Shown here one piece after another: positions 34,779 through 43,748 of a DNA stretch of 64,000 bases; within the stretch, counting starts at the first letter, position 1; every line of letters begins with the position of its first letter. The notes under the pieces are model-generated. The model was not told the DNA's origin. It saw only the letters and a list, made by a program, of their open reading frames with translations, and searched no databases. Source of the DNA: Moritella sp. (GTDB taxonomy: Bacteria > Pseudomonadota > Gammaproteobacteria > Enterobacterales > Moritellaceae); contig NZ_JABSQR010000008.1 in assembly GCF_013215705.1 (NCBI RefSeq), positions 184,980 through 248,979 of the forward strand. The letters are read 5' to 3'. Position numbers and translations under genes: made by a program.

Positions 34779-35360
34779 ATGCGTATTGCAGAATTTGATA
34801 GAGAAAAAGTACTGAGATCTGCCATGACCTCCTTTATGGATAAAGGTTACGGTAAGACCAGTATGCAAGATTTGAAAAAGGCCACAGGTTTGCACCCTGG
34901 TTCTATCTATTGTGCGTTCGAGAATAAGCGCGGTCTTCTGTTAGCCGCATTAGAGCAGTATCGTCTAGATAGAAATACGGAGTTCGCTGGGATTTTCACC
35001 GGTCAACGTCCCGTACTCACTGAGCTTAAAGCCTATCTGGATCATATTGTTCTAGAATGTCAGAGCTGCGATGCCTCTCGGGCTTGTTTACTGACTAAGG
35101 CGCTGAATGAAGTCGCTGAACAAGATGCAGAAGTACATGACATTATTACGCTACATCTTGCCAACTGGCAGGTGGCTATTACCCATGTATTGCAACAGGC
35201 TATTGATCAAAAGGAAATTACCAGCGACCGTAATGCGGATTTACGTGCTCACTATCTGATGATGGGTATCTATGGATTACGAACATTCGCCCATACTCAC
35301 CCAGAAGGTAATACCATTAAGCATCTCGCTGATCAGCTATATCAGGATGTGTGTCGGTAG
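34779..35360 (+). CDS. TetR-family repressor (NemR-like)
   Basis: 193 residues with an N-terminal TetR helix-turn-helix (VLRSAMTSFMDKGYGKTSMQDLKKATGLHPGSIYCAF), split over about residues 8-55, and a TetR_C ligand domain. Cys residues cluster in CQSCDASRACLL near residue 106, where NemR-type redox/electrophile sensing occurs. Divergent from the alkene reductase gene over three palindromes, which it should repress until reactive electrophiles modify it. The inducer is inferred. Confidence 0.88.
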   Translation: MRIAEFDREKVLRSAMTSFMDKGYGKTSMQDLKKATGLHPGSIYCAFENKRGLLLAALEQYRLDRNTEFAGIFTGQRPVLTELKAYLDHIVLECQSCDASRACLLTKALNEVAEQDAEVHDIITLHLANWQVAITHVLQQAIDQKEITSDRNADLRAHYLMMGIYGLRTFAHTHPEGNTIKHLADQLYQDVCR

Positions 35361-35361
35361 A

Positions 35362-35472
35362 TTAAACTGCGGCTTCAGTTGCTGATAAACCTCTTAATGC
35401 GCTATACCAAACTGTGTAGCCAAGGGCTGAAGCAAAAGCAATTAAAGCGATGATAGTATAACCAATAGTTTT
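35362..35472 (-). pseudogene. EamA/DMT transporter C-terminal remnant
   Basis: A 36-codon open stretch with no start codon reads IIALIAFASALGYTVWYSAL, then RGLSATEAAV and a stop. The WYSALRGLSATEAAV segment is typical of the EamA-type metabolite exporter fold. Everything upstream is lost. Remnant of a deletion beside the TetR gene. Confidence 0.65.
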
Positions 35473-35533
35473 TTAAGCAATCCACTACTCCTACCAACCC
35501 TACGAACATAACGCTTTTGCTATCCGGATGAAT

Positions 35534-36409
35534 TTACTGCGGGGGGACATTGCTTTCTAACCAGGTTAAAGGGTGCTCCCATAAATGACTTGCCTTGCGA
35601 CTAAAAAACTTCATGTGACCGATTTCAGTTAAATTACATGCTTCAGGCGATAAGGTCAGTGTTTCTGCATTCATATTTTTAAAAACGGTCAGCATATCAG
35701 CCACATTGGCATCAATGGCGATGTCATCATCGGTGGCATTCACCCACAGGGAAGGCATCGAGAGTGTATTGTACAGGTGATTATGTATCGATTTTCCAAA
35801 GGCTGTCTTCACATAACCCTGTCCATTACACCAATGACGCCATTGCTGAGCCACAGCTTTGGGCAACGGCTCTCCCATGCCAAGCAACTGAGATTTTGTA
35901 TGGCCGAAAATCAGGTTACTCATTGGGATGAACAGGTTCATAAAGAATTGTGCTTTTAAAGCATAAGGCATTTTCATATTTTTTAATCGGCCAGAAGAGC
36001 TGGCAAAAGTGAAAATGGAGCTGAGGTCTTTCGCATTATGCATTAAGCCGACTAATTGCCCTCCGGCGCTGTGGCCAATCAGGTGATAAGAGCTATCTGG
36101 ATAGGTTGTTTTGAGAGACTCAAGGACTGCCGGCATATCTTGCTCTCCCCAACACTGTAGTGATGCGGTACTAGCACTGACTTTACCCGATAATGACTTT
36201 CCAATACCTCGGTTATCAAACGTGATCACGGCATATCCATGCTCTGCTAAAAAACAGGCGAAACCTTTGTAAAACTGTTGTGTTATCCCAGTCGCTGGTG
36301 CAAGCAAAATTGCTGCTTTTATCTCCGTTGTGGGTTTAAAGAGTGTTGCCGAAAGTTTGTAACCATCTTGGCAATAAACATCGACTTCATCTGTGAAAAA
36401 ATTATCCAT
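35534..36409 (-). CDS. Alpha/beta hydrolase
   Basis: 291-residue serine hydrolase fold without signal peptide. Nucleophile elbow GHSAGGQ, oxyanion region APATGITQQFY, FDNRGIGKS after strand beta4, and a late acid/His pair in WVNATDDDIAID and EIGHMKFF. It fits the YheT/BAAT-like uncharacterised alpha/beta hydrolases; the substrate is unknown. Alone on the minus strand, 113 bases from the terminator of the ABC operon upstream. Confidence 0.88.
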   Translation of the reverse strand: MDNFFTDEVDVYCQDGYKLSATLFKPTTEIKAAILLAPATGITQQFYKGFACFLAEHGYAVITFDNRGIGKSLSGKVSASTASLQCWGEQDMPAVLESLKTTYPDSSYHLIGHSAGGQLVGLMHNAKDLSSIFTFASSSGRLKNMKMPYALKAQFFMNLFIPMSNLIFGHTKSQLLGMGEPLPKAVAQQWRHWCNGQGYVKTAFGKSIHNHLYNTLSMPSLWVNATDDDIAIDANVADMLTVFKNMNAETLTLSPEACNLTEIGHMKFFSRKASHLWEHPLTWLESNVPPQ

Positions 36410-36513
36410 TTTAGCTTATCCATTCATTTAACATATTTACAACATTGTACGCGAGGTCATACCAGTTTCAACATATTATTTGAAACCATCAAACTTGCTT
36501 GCTCGATGCCTAT

Positions 36514-36538
36514 AAAATGCCGCATATTGCGGCATTTT
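36514..36538 (-). terminator. Terminator of the double-ATPase ABC operon
   Basis: Stem AAAATGCCGCA / TGCGGCATTTT with a three-base loop, 18 bases beyond the ABC gene stop codon on the minus strand. Confidence 0.8.
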
Positions 36539-36555
36539 ATTTATATTAATGAAAG

Positions 36556-38184
36556 CTAAGCTACACCCTCGATTGCCACTTCATCCAAGTCAAACGAAGC
36601 GTTGATCAGTTTTCTAGTGTAATCGTGCTGAGGGTTATGAAATATTTCCTCAGCAGTTCCCTGCTCCATCACTCTCCCTTTTTGCATCACTAATACCCGG
36701 TCAGATAGGGCTTTGACGACGGCAAGATCATGACTGATGAAGATGAAACCAATGTTGTTTTTGACCTGGATCTCTTTCAGTAACTCAATCACGGTAAGCT
36801 GAACAGAACGGTCGAGTGCAGACGTAGGTTCATCCAATAAAATAAAAGACGGCTTCAAGATCAGCGCTCTCGCAATGGCAATACGTTGACGCTGACCACC
36901 AGAAAACTCGTGCGGATAACGATTGATTGAGTTCGGCTCTAAGCGTACTTCTTCGAGCGCGAGGTAGGCTTTTTGTAAGCGTTCCTGTTTGGACATCAGG
37001 GGTTTGTGCACTCTTAAGCCTTCAGTAATGATTTCGCCAACCGTCATACGCGGTGACAAAGATCCGTACGGGTCCTGGAAAACCATTTGTACGTCTTTTT
37101 TCAGTGCAAATTTTTCCTTATCACTGAGTAAACGCAGATCTTGACCTTTATAGGATAGATTACCTGTAAAGGGCAGTAAGCCAATAATAGCCCGACCTAG
37201 AGTCGATTTACCAGAGCCAGACTCACCGACAATACCCAACGTTTCACCTTGTTTCAGTGTGAGTGAAATGCCTTTAACCGCTTCAAAATATTCGGATTTA
37301 CTGGGAATAAAGTGAGATTTAACCAGGAACTTAACCTTAATATTTTCAGCACAAAGTAGCTCTGGAGCAGTTGCTTTGATTGGCTGTTTTTGACCTTTCG
37401 GGATCGAGTTAATCAGCATTTTTGTATATTCGTGTTGTGGTTCCCGGAAAAGTAGTCCGGTCTCCCCTTCTTCCACTATTTCCCCTTTGCACATGACCAG
37501 TACTCGATCTGCAAAGTGCTTAACCACGCCGAGATCGTGCGTAATAAACAAAATAGCCATGCCCATTTTTTTCTGAATTTCTTTAATTAAATCCAGCACT
37601 TCGGCCTGCACCGTAACATCTAACGCAGTGGTTGGTTCATCGGCAATGAGAATGTCAGGTTCATTAATAAGCGCCATTGCAATCATAATACGTTGCAGTT
37701 GACCGCCTGAAAATTCATGTGGAAACTTGCCGTAAGCTTGTTCTGGATTTGGTAAATGCACGAGAGTAAAGAGTTCTAAAACACGTATTTTCGCCTGTTG
37801 TTTTGACACTTTACGATGGCACATCATGGCTTCGGCAACCTGAATGCCCACCCGTAAATAAGGGTTTAGAGACGTCATTGGTTCTTGGAAGACCATGCCA
37901 ATACGGTCACCTCGAATAGACTGCATTTGACGTTCGGTTTTGTCTAAGATCGATTCACCTTCAAACACAATGCTCGATCGTGAAGATACGATAGCATTGG
38001 CTGGTAATAAGCACATCAGAGCATTAGAGGATACAGATTTACCCGATCCCGATTCACCGACAATAGCCAGTGTTTCGCCGGACCTCAAATCAAAGTTGAT
38101 ATTTTTCACCGCATCCACCATTCCGTCATTGGTAGTAAAACTGACGGAGAGGTTACGAACTCGAAGAATGGTTTGGTTTAGCAT
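36556..38184 (-). CDS. yejF: Oligopeptide-type ABC transporter, two fused ATPase domains (YejF-like)
   Basis: 542 residues containing two complete DppD/DppF-type ATPases: Walker A GESGSGKS twice, signatures FSGGQLQR and FSGGQRQR, Walker B ILIADEPTTALD and ILLLDEPTSALD. Domain order and length fit YejF of the YejABEF peptide/microcin C importer. No YejA, YejB or YejE gene is adjacent, so it must serve permeases encoded elsewhere. It starts behind TAAGGACG, 12 bases after the preceding 164-residue gene, so the two form an operon. Peptide substrate is inferred. Confidence 0.9.
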   Translation of the reverse strand: MLNQTILRVRNLSVSFTTNDGMVDAVKNINFDLRSGETLAIVGESGSGKSVSSNALMCLLPANAIVSSRSSIVFEGESILDKTERQMQSIRGDRIGMVFQEPMTSLNPYLRVGIQVAEAMMCHRKVSKQQAKIRVLELFTLVHLPNPEQAYGKFPHEFSGGQLQRIMIAMALINEPDILIADEPTTALDVTVQAEVLDLIKEIQKKMGMAILFITHDLGVVKHFADRVLVMCKGEIVEEGETGLLFREPQHEYTKMLINSIPKGQKQPIKATAPELLCAENIKVKFLVKSHFIPSKSEYFEAVKGISLTLKQGETLGIVGESGSGKSTLGRAIIGLLPFTGNLSYKGQDLRLLSDKEKFALKKDVQMVFQDPYGSLSPRMTVGEIITEGLRVHKPLMSKQERLQKAYLALEEVRLEPNSINRYPHEFSGGQRQRIAIARALILKPSFILLDEPTSALDRSVQLTVIELLKEIQVKNNIGFIFISHDLAVVKALSDRVLVMQKGRVMEQGTAEEIFHNPQHDYTRKLINASFDLDEVAIEGVA

Positions 38185-38196
38185 GATACGTCCTTA

Positions 38197-38691
38197 TCAA
38201 TTTAACAGATGCGTTGCATGGTGTGGGTCTGCCGTCACTCTTAGCTTGGCAAAGTGATGATGCGCTTTCTGGATATGTTCATATTTAAGCATCCACTGAG
38301 CATCGCGTTGAGCGTGACAAAAAGCACCCATATGACGGAGAATATCTTCACTTTTATTATCGATAAGCGTCATCGTTCGTTGAACAAGATCACTTGTTTC
38401 AAGAGAAATAAACTGCAATAGCGCATAAGACTGGTTCAACGTGGTAAATGCGCGTTGTTGCTGCCCCATTTGATTGAGAATTTCAGACTGTGCGACAGTG
38501 GCATCTCTTAATCCTAATAACAAGCATGAAAACTGGCATGGTTTAATATGTTCGTTTTCTAACGCCTGATGAATATGGTTTGGAAGATTGTCTAATACCT
38601 CCCCATATAGCTGATGAGCTTCTGGCCAATAACCATGTTCCATTAACTTTTCTGCCTTCAGGTAACGCATCCAGCATTGCTCCAATTCCAT
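38197..38691 (-). CDS. Hypothetical protein in operon with the YejF-like ATPase
   Basis: 164 residues starting at ATG 38691 behind GAGGTGG. No signal peptide or membrane helix; helical throughout, TPR-like in look (CWMRYLKAEKLMEHGYWPEA, HQLYGEVLDNLP). Six or more Cys/His-rich stretches near the end (AFCHAQRDAQ, HHHFAKLRVTADPHHATHLL). I do not recognise a family. Twelve bases ahead of the ABC ATPase gene. A Fur-like sequence lies about 40 bases upstream of it. Confidence 0.7.
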   Translation of the reverse strand: MELEQCWMRYLKAEKLMEHGYWPEAHQLYGEVLDNLPNHIHQALENEHIKPCQFSCLLLGLRDATVAQSEILNQMGQQQRAFTTLNQSYALLQFISLETSDLVQRTMTLIDNKSEDILRHMGAFCHAQRDAQWMLKYEHIQKAHHHFAKLRVTADPHHATHLLN

Positions 38692-38730
38692 AATCCACCT
38701 CAAATTTATAAGAGGTAACGATGTTAATGA

Positions 38731-38768
38731 GATTTATTATCAATTGCAAATCAAAATCATTCTCATAG
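38731..38768. promoter_or_regulatory. Possible Fur box upstream of the YejF-like operon
   Basis: The stretch TTATTATCAATTGCAAATC followed by AAAATCATTCTCA resembles overlapping Fur hexamers (GATAAT / ATTCTCA). The match is imperfect. It is placed 40-75 bases upstream of the operon start. Confidence 0.4.
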
Positions 38769-39289
38769 TGAGATGTATCACTAAAATAATAATGTCACAC
38801 TAATTATCCGTTATTTAGTCAGTTTAATAAGAGGATTAACCTATATAGACCGATTACTAAAACCGAAATAAGCAATGGTATGAATTATACATTAACTACA
38901 ATTGATGCTTTTAAATCCCCCCATTTAAACACCTAAATAGACTAACTCCTTATAAGTACATGAAACCAAATAGACTAACTAATTTAGAGTATTATGCTAA
39001 AAAAAGGTGACAAACTTAACAGATCGTAACCTATAAGACGTTAATCGCACATCAACTAACAACCACCATATTTCAGCTGTGACGACTGGATACACCCCTT
39101 TATGGTGGGTTATAAAACTATCTGTAAAGTTTTTATAAGAATAAACATCTACTGTAAGTCATTGTCAATTGTTGATGAAATGTTTATTTATTGCTAACTT
39201 ATTTTGCCATGGAGCGGTAATTCGGTGTTGAATAGTGAATTATTCTATTGGTATCGCTTAAATAAGATAATACATGGATGGAATTGAAT
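38769..39289. other. Intergenic region before agcS
   Basis: About 520 AT-rich bases. An imperfect inverted repeat AACCACCATA / TATGGTGGGTT spans roughly 39058-39113. No riboswitch-like conserved core (for example a glycine aptamer) was found. Confidence 0.5.
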
Positions 39290-40837
39290 ATGATCTCAAA
39301 GGTTAGTTTCTATATTGCTGTAATATTAAGCATGTTTACCTCTTCGGCTTTCGCCGCCAGTGAACCAGTCGGGTTTGATAAGGCTGTTGATCAGTTCTTC
39401 AACGAAAACCTCAGTTGGTTTGCTAATACAATTTTCACCTCAGTTCCTGTTAATGGGACAAACTTTCCCATCATCGTAGGCTGGTTATTTATTGCGGCCA
39501 TTATTTTCACATTTTATTTTGGTTTTGTTCAGTTCAAGCGCTTTGGTTTAGCCGTTAAGATCGTTAAAGGTGACTTCACTGATCCGAACAATAACGATCC
39601 CGGCCAAGTTTCTCACTTCCAAGCCTTAACAACCGCGCTTTCTGGTACGGTCGGGCTTGGTAATATTGCCGGCGTTGGTGCTGCACTTGCTATTGGTGGT
39701 CCCGGTGCCACGTTCTGGATGATCCTGTGTGGCCTACTCGGTATGGCTTCAAAGTTCTGTGAATGTACACTTGGTGTTAAGTATCGTAATGAACTGCCAA
39801 ACGGTGAAGTCTCGGGTGGTCCAATGTATTACCTAAGCCGAGGTTTAAAAGAACGTGGTTTTACTAATCTAGGCAAATTCCTGGCTGTCGGCTTTGCAAT
39901 TATGACTATTTTAGGTGCGCTGGGTGGTGGCAACATGTTCCAAGGCAACCAAGCGAACGCAATGATTGTACAAGCTCTGGGTATACCTGACGGCTATGGT
40001 TGGGTTACAGGGGTTATTTTAGCCATTATGGTTGGTTCGGTTATTATTGGTGGCATGCCATCCATTGCGAAAGTAACAAGTAAATTAGTCCCAGCAATGG
40101 CCCTATTGTATGTAGGTATGTCGGTTATTGTGTTGGTATCTAACGCATCTATGATTGGCGATGCATTTGCACAAATCATTGAAGGTGCCTTCACTGGTGC
40201 TGGTGTTGCCGGTGGTTTTGTTGGTGCATTAATCCAAGGTATGAAACGTGCGACATTCTCGAATGAAGCTGGTGTGGGTTCAGCTGCGATTGCACATGCA
40301 GCAGTAAAAACCAAAGAGCCTATCACTGAAGGTCTCGTTTCGGTTCTCGAACCATTCATTGATACCGTGATCATTTGTACGATGACGGCATTGGTGATCA
40401 CCATTTCAGGAATGAATAATGGCGACCTTAGCGGTGTAACACTTACCGCCGCGGCGTTTACTGAAACGGCAGATATCTTCGAGTATATTCTGGCAATCGC
40501 CGTTGTTATGTTTGCGTTCTCAACAATGATCTCGTGGTCTTATTATGGCCTTAAAGCTTGGACATATCTGTTCGGTGAAGGCAAAACGACGGAACTTGTC
40601 TATAAAATTATGTTCTGTTGTTTTGTGGTTGTCGGGGCAAGTGTTAGCTTTGGTGCTGTGATTGATTTCTCTGATGCAGCTATCTTTGCAATGTCTATCT
40701 TCAATATCATCGGTTTGTATTTCTTAATGCCAGTAGTGAAAAAAGAGCTACAATCGTTTATTGCCCGAGTTAAATCTGGTGAAATAAAAGATTACAGTAA
40801 AGAAGGTACGCTAGTATCTAAAGAGTTAAATAACTAA
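39290..40837 (+). CDS. Alanine/glycine:cation symporter (AgcS family)
   Basis: About 515 residues, sodium-coupled amino-acid importer with roughly eleven membrane helices. AgcS signatures: ALSGTVGLGNIAGVGAALAIGGPGATFWMI, GMASKFCECTLGVKYR, GGPMYYLSRGL, NEAGVGSAAIAHAA, and SWSYYGLKAWTYLFG. An N-terminal segment MISKVSFYIAVILSMFTSSAFA looks like a cleavable signal or first helix. ATG 39278 is an alternative start; ribosome sites are weak at both. Single gene with a strong terminator. Confidence 0.93.
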   Translation: MISKVSFYIAVILSMFTSSAFAASEPVGFDKAVDQFFNENLSWFANTIFTSVPVNGTNFPIIVGWLFIAAIIFTFYFGFVQFKRFGLAVKIVKGDFTDPNNNDPGQVSHFQALTTALSGTVGLGNIAGVGAALAIGGPGATFWMILCGLLGMASKFCECTLGVKYRNELPNGEVSGGPMYYLSRGLKERGFTNLGKFLAVGFAIMTILGALGGGNMFQGNQANAMIVQALGIPDGYGWVTGVILAIMVGSVIIGGMPSIAKVTSKLVPAMALLYVGMSVIVLVSNASMIGDAFAQIIEGAFTGAGVAGGFVGALIQGMKRATFSNEAGVGSAAIAHAAVKTKEPITEGLVSVLEPFIDTVIICTMTALVITISGMNNGDLSGVTLTAAAFTETADIFEYILAIAVVMFAFSTMISWSYYGLKAWTYLFGEGKTTELVYKIMFCCFVVVGASVSFGAVIDFSDAAIFAMSIFNIIGLYFLMPVVKKELQSFIARVKSGEIKDYSKEGTLVSKELNN

Positions 40838-40864
40838 TTTTATAACCCTCTATTTTTAAAGAGT

Positions 40865-40899
40865 AAATGGTCCAGTCAATAATATTGACTGGACCATTT
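40865..40899 (+). terminator. Rho-independent terminator of agcS
   Basis: 16-bp perfect stem AAATGGTCCAGTCAAT / ATTGACTGGACCATTT with a three-base loop, then T-run. Confidence 0.9.
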
Positions 40900-41006
40900 T
40901 TCGTTATATATAGATAAATCAAATTTCTAATTTGATTGTTAAAATACGAGTTTTGATTGTACAATAACATCTTTTATTTTAATCAAAAAATCAGGAATGC
41001 ATTGGT

Positions 41007-41246
41007 TTGGAACTCAAAGAATTGAAAGTTTTGTTTGATAATGGCGGGCTTAAAGCGGTCACTATAAAACGAGCGCCTTTAATGAACGGTTATATCTTAA
41101 TCGTAAAAACAGTAAATAAGAATGTACATGTGATGACATCACAACGTGAAGAATCAAATACCCCAAGGGCATTTAAGACGATTGATGCGGCAGCAGCCAA
41201 TGCACAAAAGATTGGTTTTAAGAAGATAAGTATCGATTTTACGTGA
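41007..41246 (+). CDS. Small protein resembling plasmid partition/replication-associated proteins
   Basis: 79 residues, start TTG 41007 behind AGGA. The sequence MELKELKVLFDNGGLKAVTI followed by RAPLMNGYILIV and AFKTIDAAAANAQKIGF resembles a small plasmid-borne family (ParC/RepB-associated type) present on many proteobacterial plasmids and chromosomes. Its biochemical role is unknown to me. It stands alone, followed at once by a 34-bp palindrome. Confidence 0.7.
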   Translation: MELKELKVLFDNGGLKAVTIKRAPLMNGYILIVKTVNKNVHVMTSQREESNTPRAFKTIDAAAANAQKIGFKKISIDFT

Positions 41247-41250
41247 TCAG

Positions 41251-41284
41251 AATTACACCTGTATATATATACAGGTGTAATTCA
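41251..41284. repeat. Perfect 34-bp palindrome with LexA-consensus core
   Basis: A perfect palindrome whose centre, CTGTATATATATACAG at 41260-41275, is the E. coli LexA consensus. It lies between two convergent stop codons, not in a promoter, and is followed by CCCCCCGTAAAAATGG, similar to the tail of the palindrome at 46314. Confidence 0.75.
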
Positions 41285-41318
41285 CCCCCCGTAAAAATGG
41301 CACTTTTTCGGTGCTAGA

Positions 41319-42326
41319 TTACATATTTTGCTCTAAATAGGCTTGATTCATCGACATTAACCGGTTTTTTTCCTGATCTGAAATGAAACTTGCTTCAATT
41401 GCATTAAAGGTAAATTGTGCTATTTCAGATTTAGACATAGAATGCGCCTCTCCAACAGCCATAAAATTGTCTGTCATATAACCACCAAAGTATGCCGGAT
41501 CATCCGAATTGATCGTCACACACACACCTTTACGCAATAACTCAACAATATTATGTTCAGCCATGTGTTCAAAAACTTTTAGTTTGATGTTAGAAAGAGG
41601 ACAAACGGTCAGCGGTGTTCTATGTTTGGCTAACTCTTTAACTAACGTTTCATCATCCGAACAGCGTACACCATGATCAATACGGGTTAATTTCAACAGG
41701 TCTAACGCATCACGAATACTACTGGCGGGCCCTTCTTCACCAGCATGTGCCACAGTTAAAAATCCTTCATCAAGTGCATATTTAAATACTCGCTCAAACT
41801 TACTGGCTGGGTTACCATTTTCTGACGAATCTAACCCGACGGCGACGATCTTGTCTTTATGTTCAAGTGATTGATTTAATGTTGTAAATGCGGATTTTTC
41901 ATCGAGATGACGCAAAAAACACATGATCAATTCACTGGTAATACCGAGCTCATCAACGGCTTGAGATAACGCATTATGGATACCGTTAACAACAGTATCA
42001 AAACTAATGCCGCGTTCTGTGTGTGTTTGTGGATCGAAAAACACCTCGGTATGAACAACATTGTCGTTTTTACAACGCAGTAGATAAGCCCAGGTAAGAT
42101 CGAAAAAATCCTGTTCTGTGATTAATACCTTGGCGCCTTGATAATAAATATCTAAAAACGATTGCAGGTTATGGAAGTTGTACGCATCTTTAACTTCGGC
42201 ACATGAGCTGAAAGGAATATCTATATTATTGCGTGCGGCAAGTTCGAACATAAGTTCGGGTTCAAGCGTGCCTTCGATGTGTAAATGAAGTTCTACTTTC
42301 GGTAAATTTTGAATAAATTGTTTCAT
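41319..42326 (-). CDS. add: Adenine deaminase (adenosine deaminase family)
   Basis: 335-residue metal-dependent amidohydrolase. The ATG at 42326 behind TTAGGAACTTAATC gives the family start MKQFIQNLPKVELHLHIEGT; the frame extends upstream to 42377 without support. Metal His pair LHLH, HAGEEG (catalytic Glu), DHGVRC and NSDDPAYFGGY are present. The DSSENGNPASKFERVF segment and length favour adenine deaminase (type 2) over adenosine deaminase. An adenine-type riboswitch sits in its leader, which matches a purine salvage role. Confidence 0.9.
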   Translation of the reverse strand: MKQFIQNLPKVELHLHIEGTLEPELMFELAARNNIDIPFSSCAEVKDAYNFHNLQSFLDIYYQGAKVLITEQDFFDLTWAYLLRCKNDNVVHTEVFFDPQTHTERGISFDTVVNGIHNALSQAVDELGITSELIMCFLRHLDEKSAFTTLNQSLEHKDKIVAVGLDSSENGNPASKFERVFKYALDEGFLTVAHAGEEGPASSIRDALDLLKLTRIDHGVRCSDDETLVKELAKHRTPLTVCPLSNIKLKVFEHMAEHNIVELLRKGVCVTINSDDPAYFGGYMTDNFMAVGEAHSMSKSEIAQFTFNAIEASFISDQEKNRLMSMNQAYLEQNM

Positions 42327-42408
42327 GATTAAGTTCCTAATAAAATTTATTAAGTACTTCTCTTTAATAACAGACACTACAAAGAGAAAAGTACTAAAGT
42401 ACTAAACT

Positions 42409-42475
42409 CTTCGTAATCAGGAATTATTGGTTCCTGGTAGAGACCCCTAATCCATATTATTAGGGTTATACGAAG
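42409..42475 (-). ncRNA. Adenine-sensing purine riboswitch in the adenine deaminase leader
   Basis: Minus strand: P1 CTTCGTA / TACGAAG closes the aptamer; P2 CCTAA-TAATATGG-TTAGG, J2/3 GTCTCTACC, P3 CAGGAACC...GGTTCCTG-like arm, and CTGATTACGAAG. It aligns with the Vibrio vulnificus add aptamer. The specificity base (position 74) is U, which pairs with adenine. Downstream a stem GTACTTTTCTCTTT / AAAGAGAAGTAC lies before the ribosome site and could be the switching element. Confidence 0.9.
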
Positions 42476-42545
42476 GGAAACTAATTGCAGAATTGAAATG
42501 CTGAATTAGCTTGAAACTGATTGTACAGAATGTAATTTAGCAAGT

Positions 42546-42998
42546 CTATGGTTTAAACATAGCAGCTTGACCACGAAAAGCCCCATTGTTATCAATAAGA
42601 TTCCACACAGTTGCATTTTCTATCCAAAAAGTACGACCAGTAGAGGAAATACGTAAACCGCGATAATCATCAATAAAACCAAACGTTGTGACTCTCGCCA
42701 ATAAATCCTGTCTTTCATCTCTGTCTAGGGGCTTTGCTGACTTTCTCGATGGTAAAGCCACAAATTCTGACCAGTTAAGTTCAAATGATTTTAATGCCGA
42801 CTTATTGCCATAATTAAATATCGGATCGCTTTCAGTGCCATGCGATACCACGACAAAGTCAGCGTCAAATAAAGCTTTGCCAATATCGATATGGCGACTA
42901 TCAATGAGTTTTTTACCTGTTAGGCGTTGGTAACTTGATATTAATAGATCGGCATGTTCATGGCGATATCCGTTTTTTGGACTAGGATATTGTTTCAT
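42546..42998 (-). CDS. MEKHLA-domain protein
   Basis: 150 residues forming a single PAS-like MEKHLA domain: HADLLISSYQRLTGKKLI, FVVVSHGTESDPIFNYGNKSAL, FVALPSRKSAKPLDRDERQDLL, GFIDDYRGLRISSTGR and TVWNLIDNNG. Cytoplasmic, probably a small-molecule or redox sensor fold; function unproven. Starts behind AAGGATC, 78 bases after the SDR gene on the same strand, so both may share the Fur-controlled promoter. Confidence 0.85.
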   Translation of the reverse strand: MKQYPSPKNGYRHEHADLLISSYQRLTGKKLIDSRHIDIGKALFDADFVVVSHGTESDPIFNYGNKSALKSFELNWSEFVALPSRKSAKPLDRDERQDLLARVTTFGFIDDYRGLRISSTGRTFWIENATVWNLIDNNGAFRGQAAMFKP

Positions 42999-43075
42999 TG
43001 ATAAGATCCTTGTTATCTATGAAGAGTCGAGTCAAGGACCTTATTATTACATAACTATTCGTATATGCTACACAA

Positions 43076-43708
43076 CTATCCGTAAACAACAGTTGGATCA
43101 ACACATTCAAATACTTGCTTCTTACTCTTATCCTGAAGTAGTAATGCATGAACCAATCGTGCAACTTCGTGACGAGTGATCATTCCATGCACTTCCTTAC
43201 CTTGTGATAAGTCACCAGCGTTAGTCACGTCACCATCTTTTAATCCACCCGGTCGTAAGATCGTAAAGTCTAGGGTACTGGTTTGTAAGTACGATTCTGC
43301 CAGTGACTTTTCTCTTACTGCACTACCAAAAGCAGCTTTAGATCGCGCAGACATAAACTGCCACGAATCACCACAACCCAATGAAGTTACTAATAAAAGT
43401 CGGTTAATGCCAGCACTTTCTAATGCATCGATAAGATGCCTATGACCGATATAATCAACAGGTATATCGGCACGAAAGCTACCCATAGTTGAGATAACAA
43501 TAGCGTCTTTACTAAGTGATTCGACAACACTTGAAACCTGCGCTTGATCGGTTGCATCACATTGATACGTTTTATCGCATAATATTGAAAGTGCATTTTT
43601 TTCGACATTACGCGCAACACCAATGACTGACACACCATTACTCGTAAAGTAATTGACCATCGCTAGTCCTAAACCACTTGCTGCACCAAAAATTACTACT
43701 TCATTCAT
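43076..43708 (-). CDS. NAD(P)-dependent SDR-like epimerase (NAD(P)H-binding family)
   Basis: 210 residues, start ATG 43708 (MNEVVIFGAASGLGLAMVNYF). The N-terminal Rossmann loop GAASGLG and the NAD(P)H-binding family pattern (VVESLSKDAIVISTMGSF, LLLVTSLGCGDSW, SYLQTSTLDFTILRPGGLKDG) are present. Atypical SDR: the catalytic Tyr-Lys pair is not evident, so it may bind flavin or act as a redox sensor. A strong Fur box lies 22 bases upstream, suggesting iron-limited expression with the MEKHLA gene. Confidence 0.88.
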   Translation of the reverse strand: MNEVVIFGAASGLGLAMVNYFTSNGVSVIGVARNVEKNALSILCDKTYQCDATDQAQVSSVVESLSKDAIVISTMGSFRADIPVDYIGHRHLIDALESAGINRLLLVTSLGCGDSWQFMSARSKAAFGSAVREKSLAESYLQTSTLDFTILRPGGLKDGDVTNAGDLSQGKEVHGMITRHEVARLVHALLLQDKSKKQVFECVDPTVVYG

Positions 43709-43729
43709 ATTATTAGATACCACGTTATT

Positions 43730-43748
43730 GATAATGATTCTCATTATA
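43730..43748. promoter_or_regulatory. Fur box upstream of the SDR-MEKHLA genes
   Basis: GATAATGATTCTCATTATA matches the 19-bp E. coli Fur consensus at 16 positions or more. It lies just upstream of the SDR start, where Fur-iron would block transcription. Confidence 0.75.

Noticed and set aside
39994..40404. 136-codon antisense frame inside agcS
   Set aside because: No ribosome site or family; it is the mirror of a conserved transporter.
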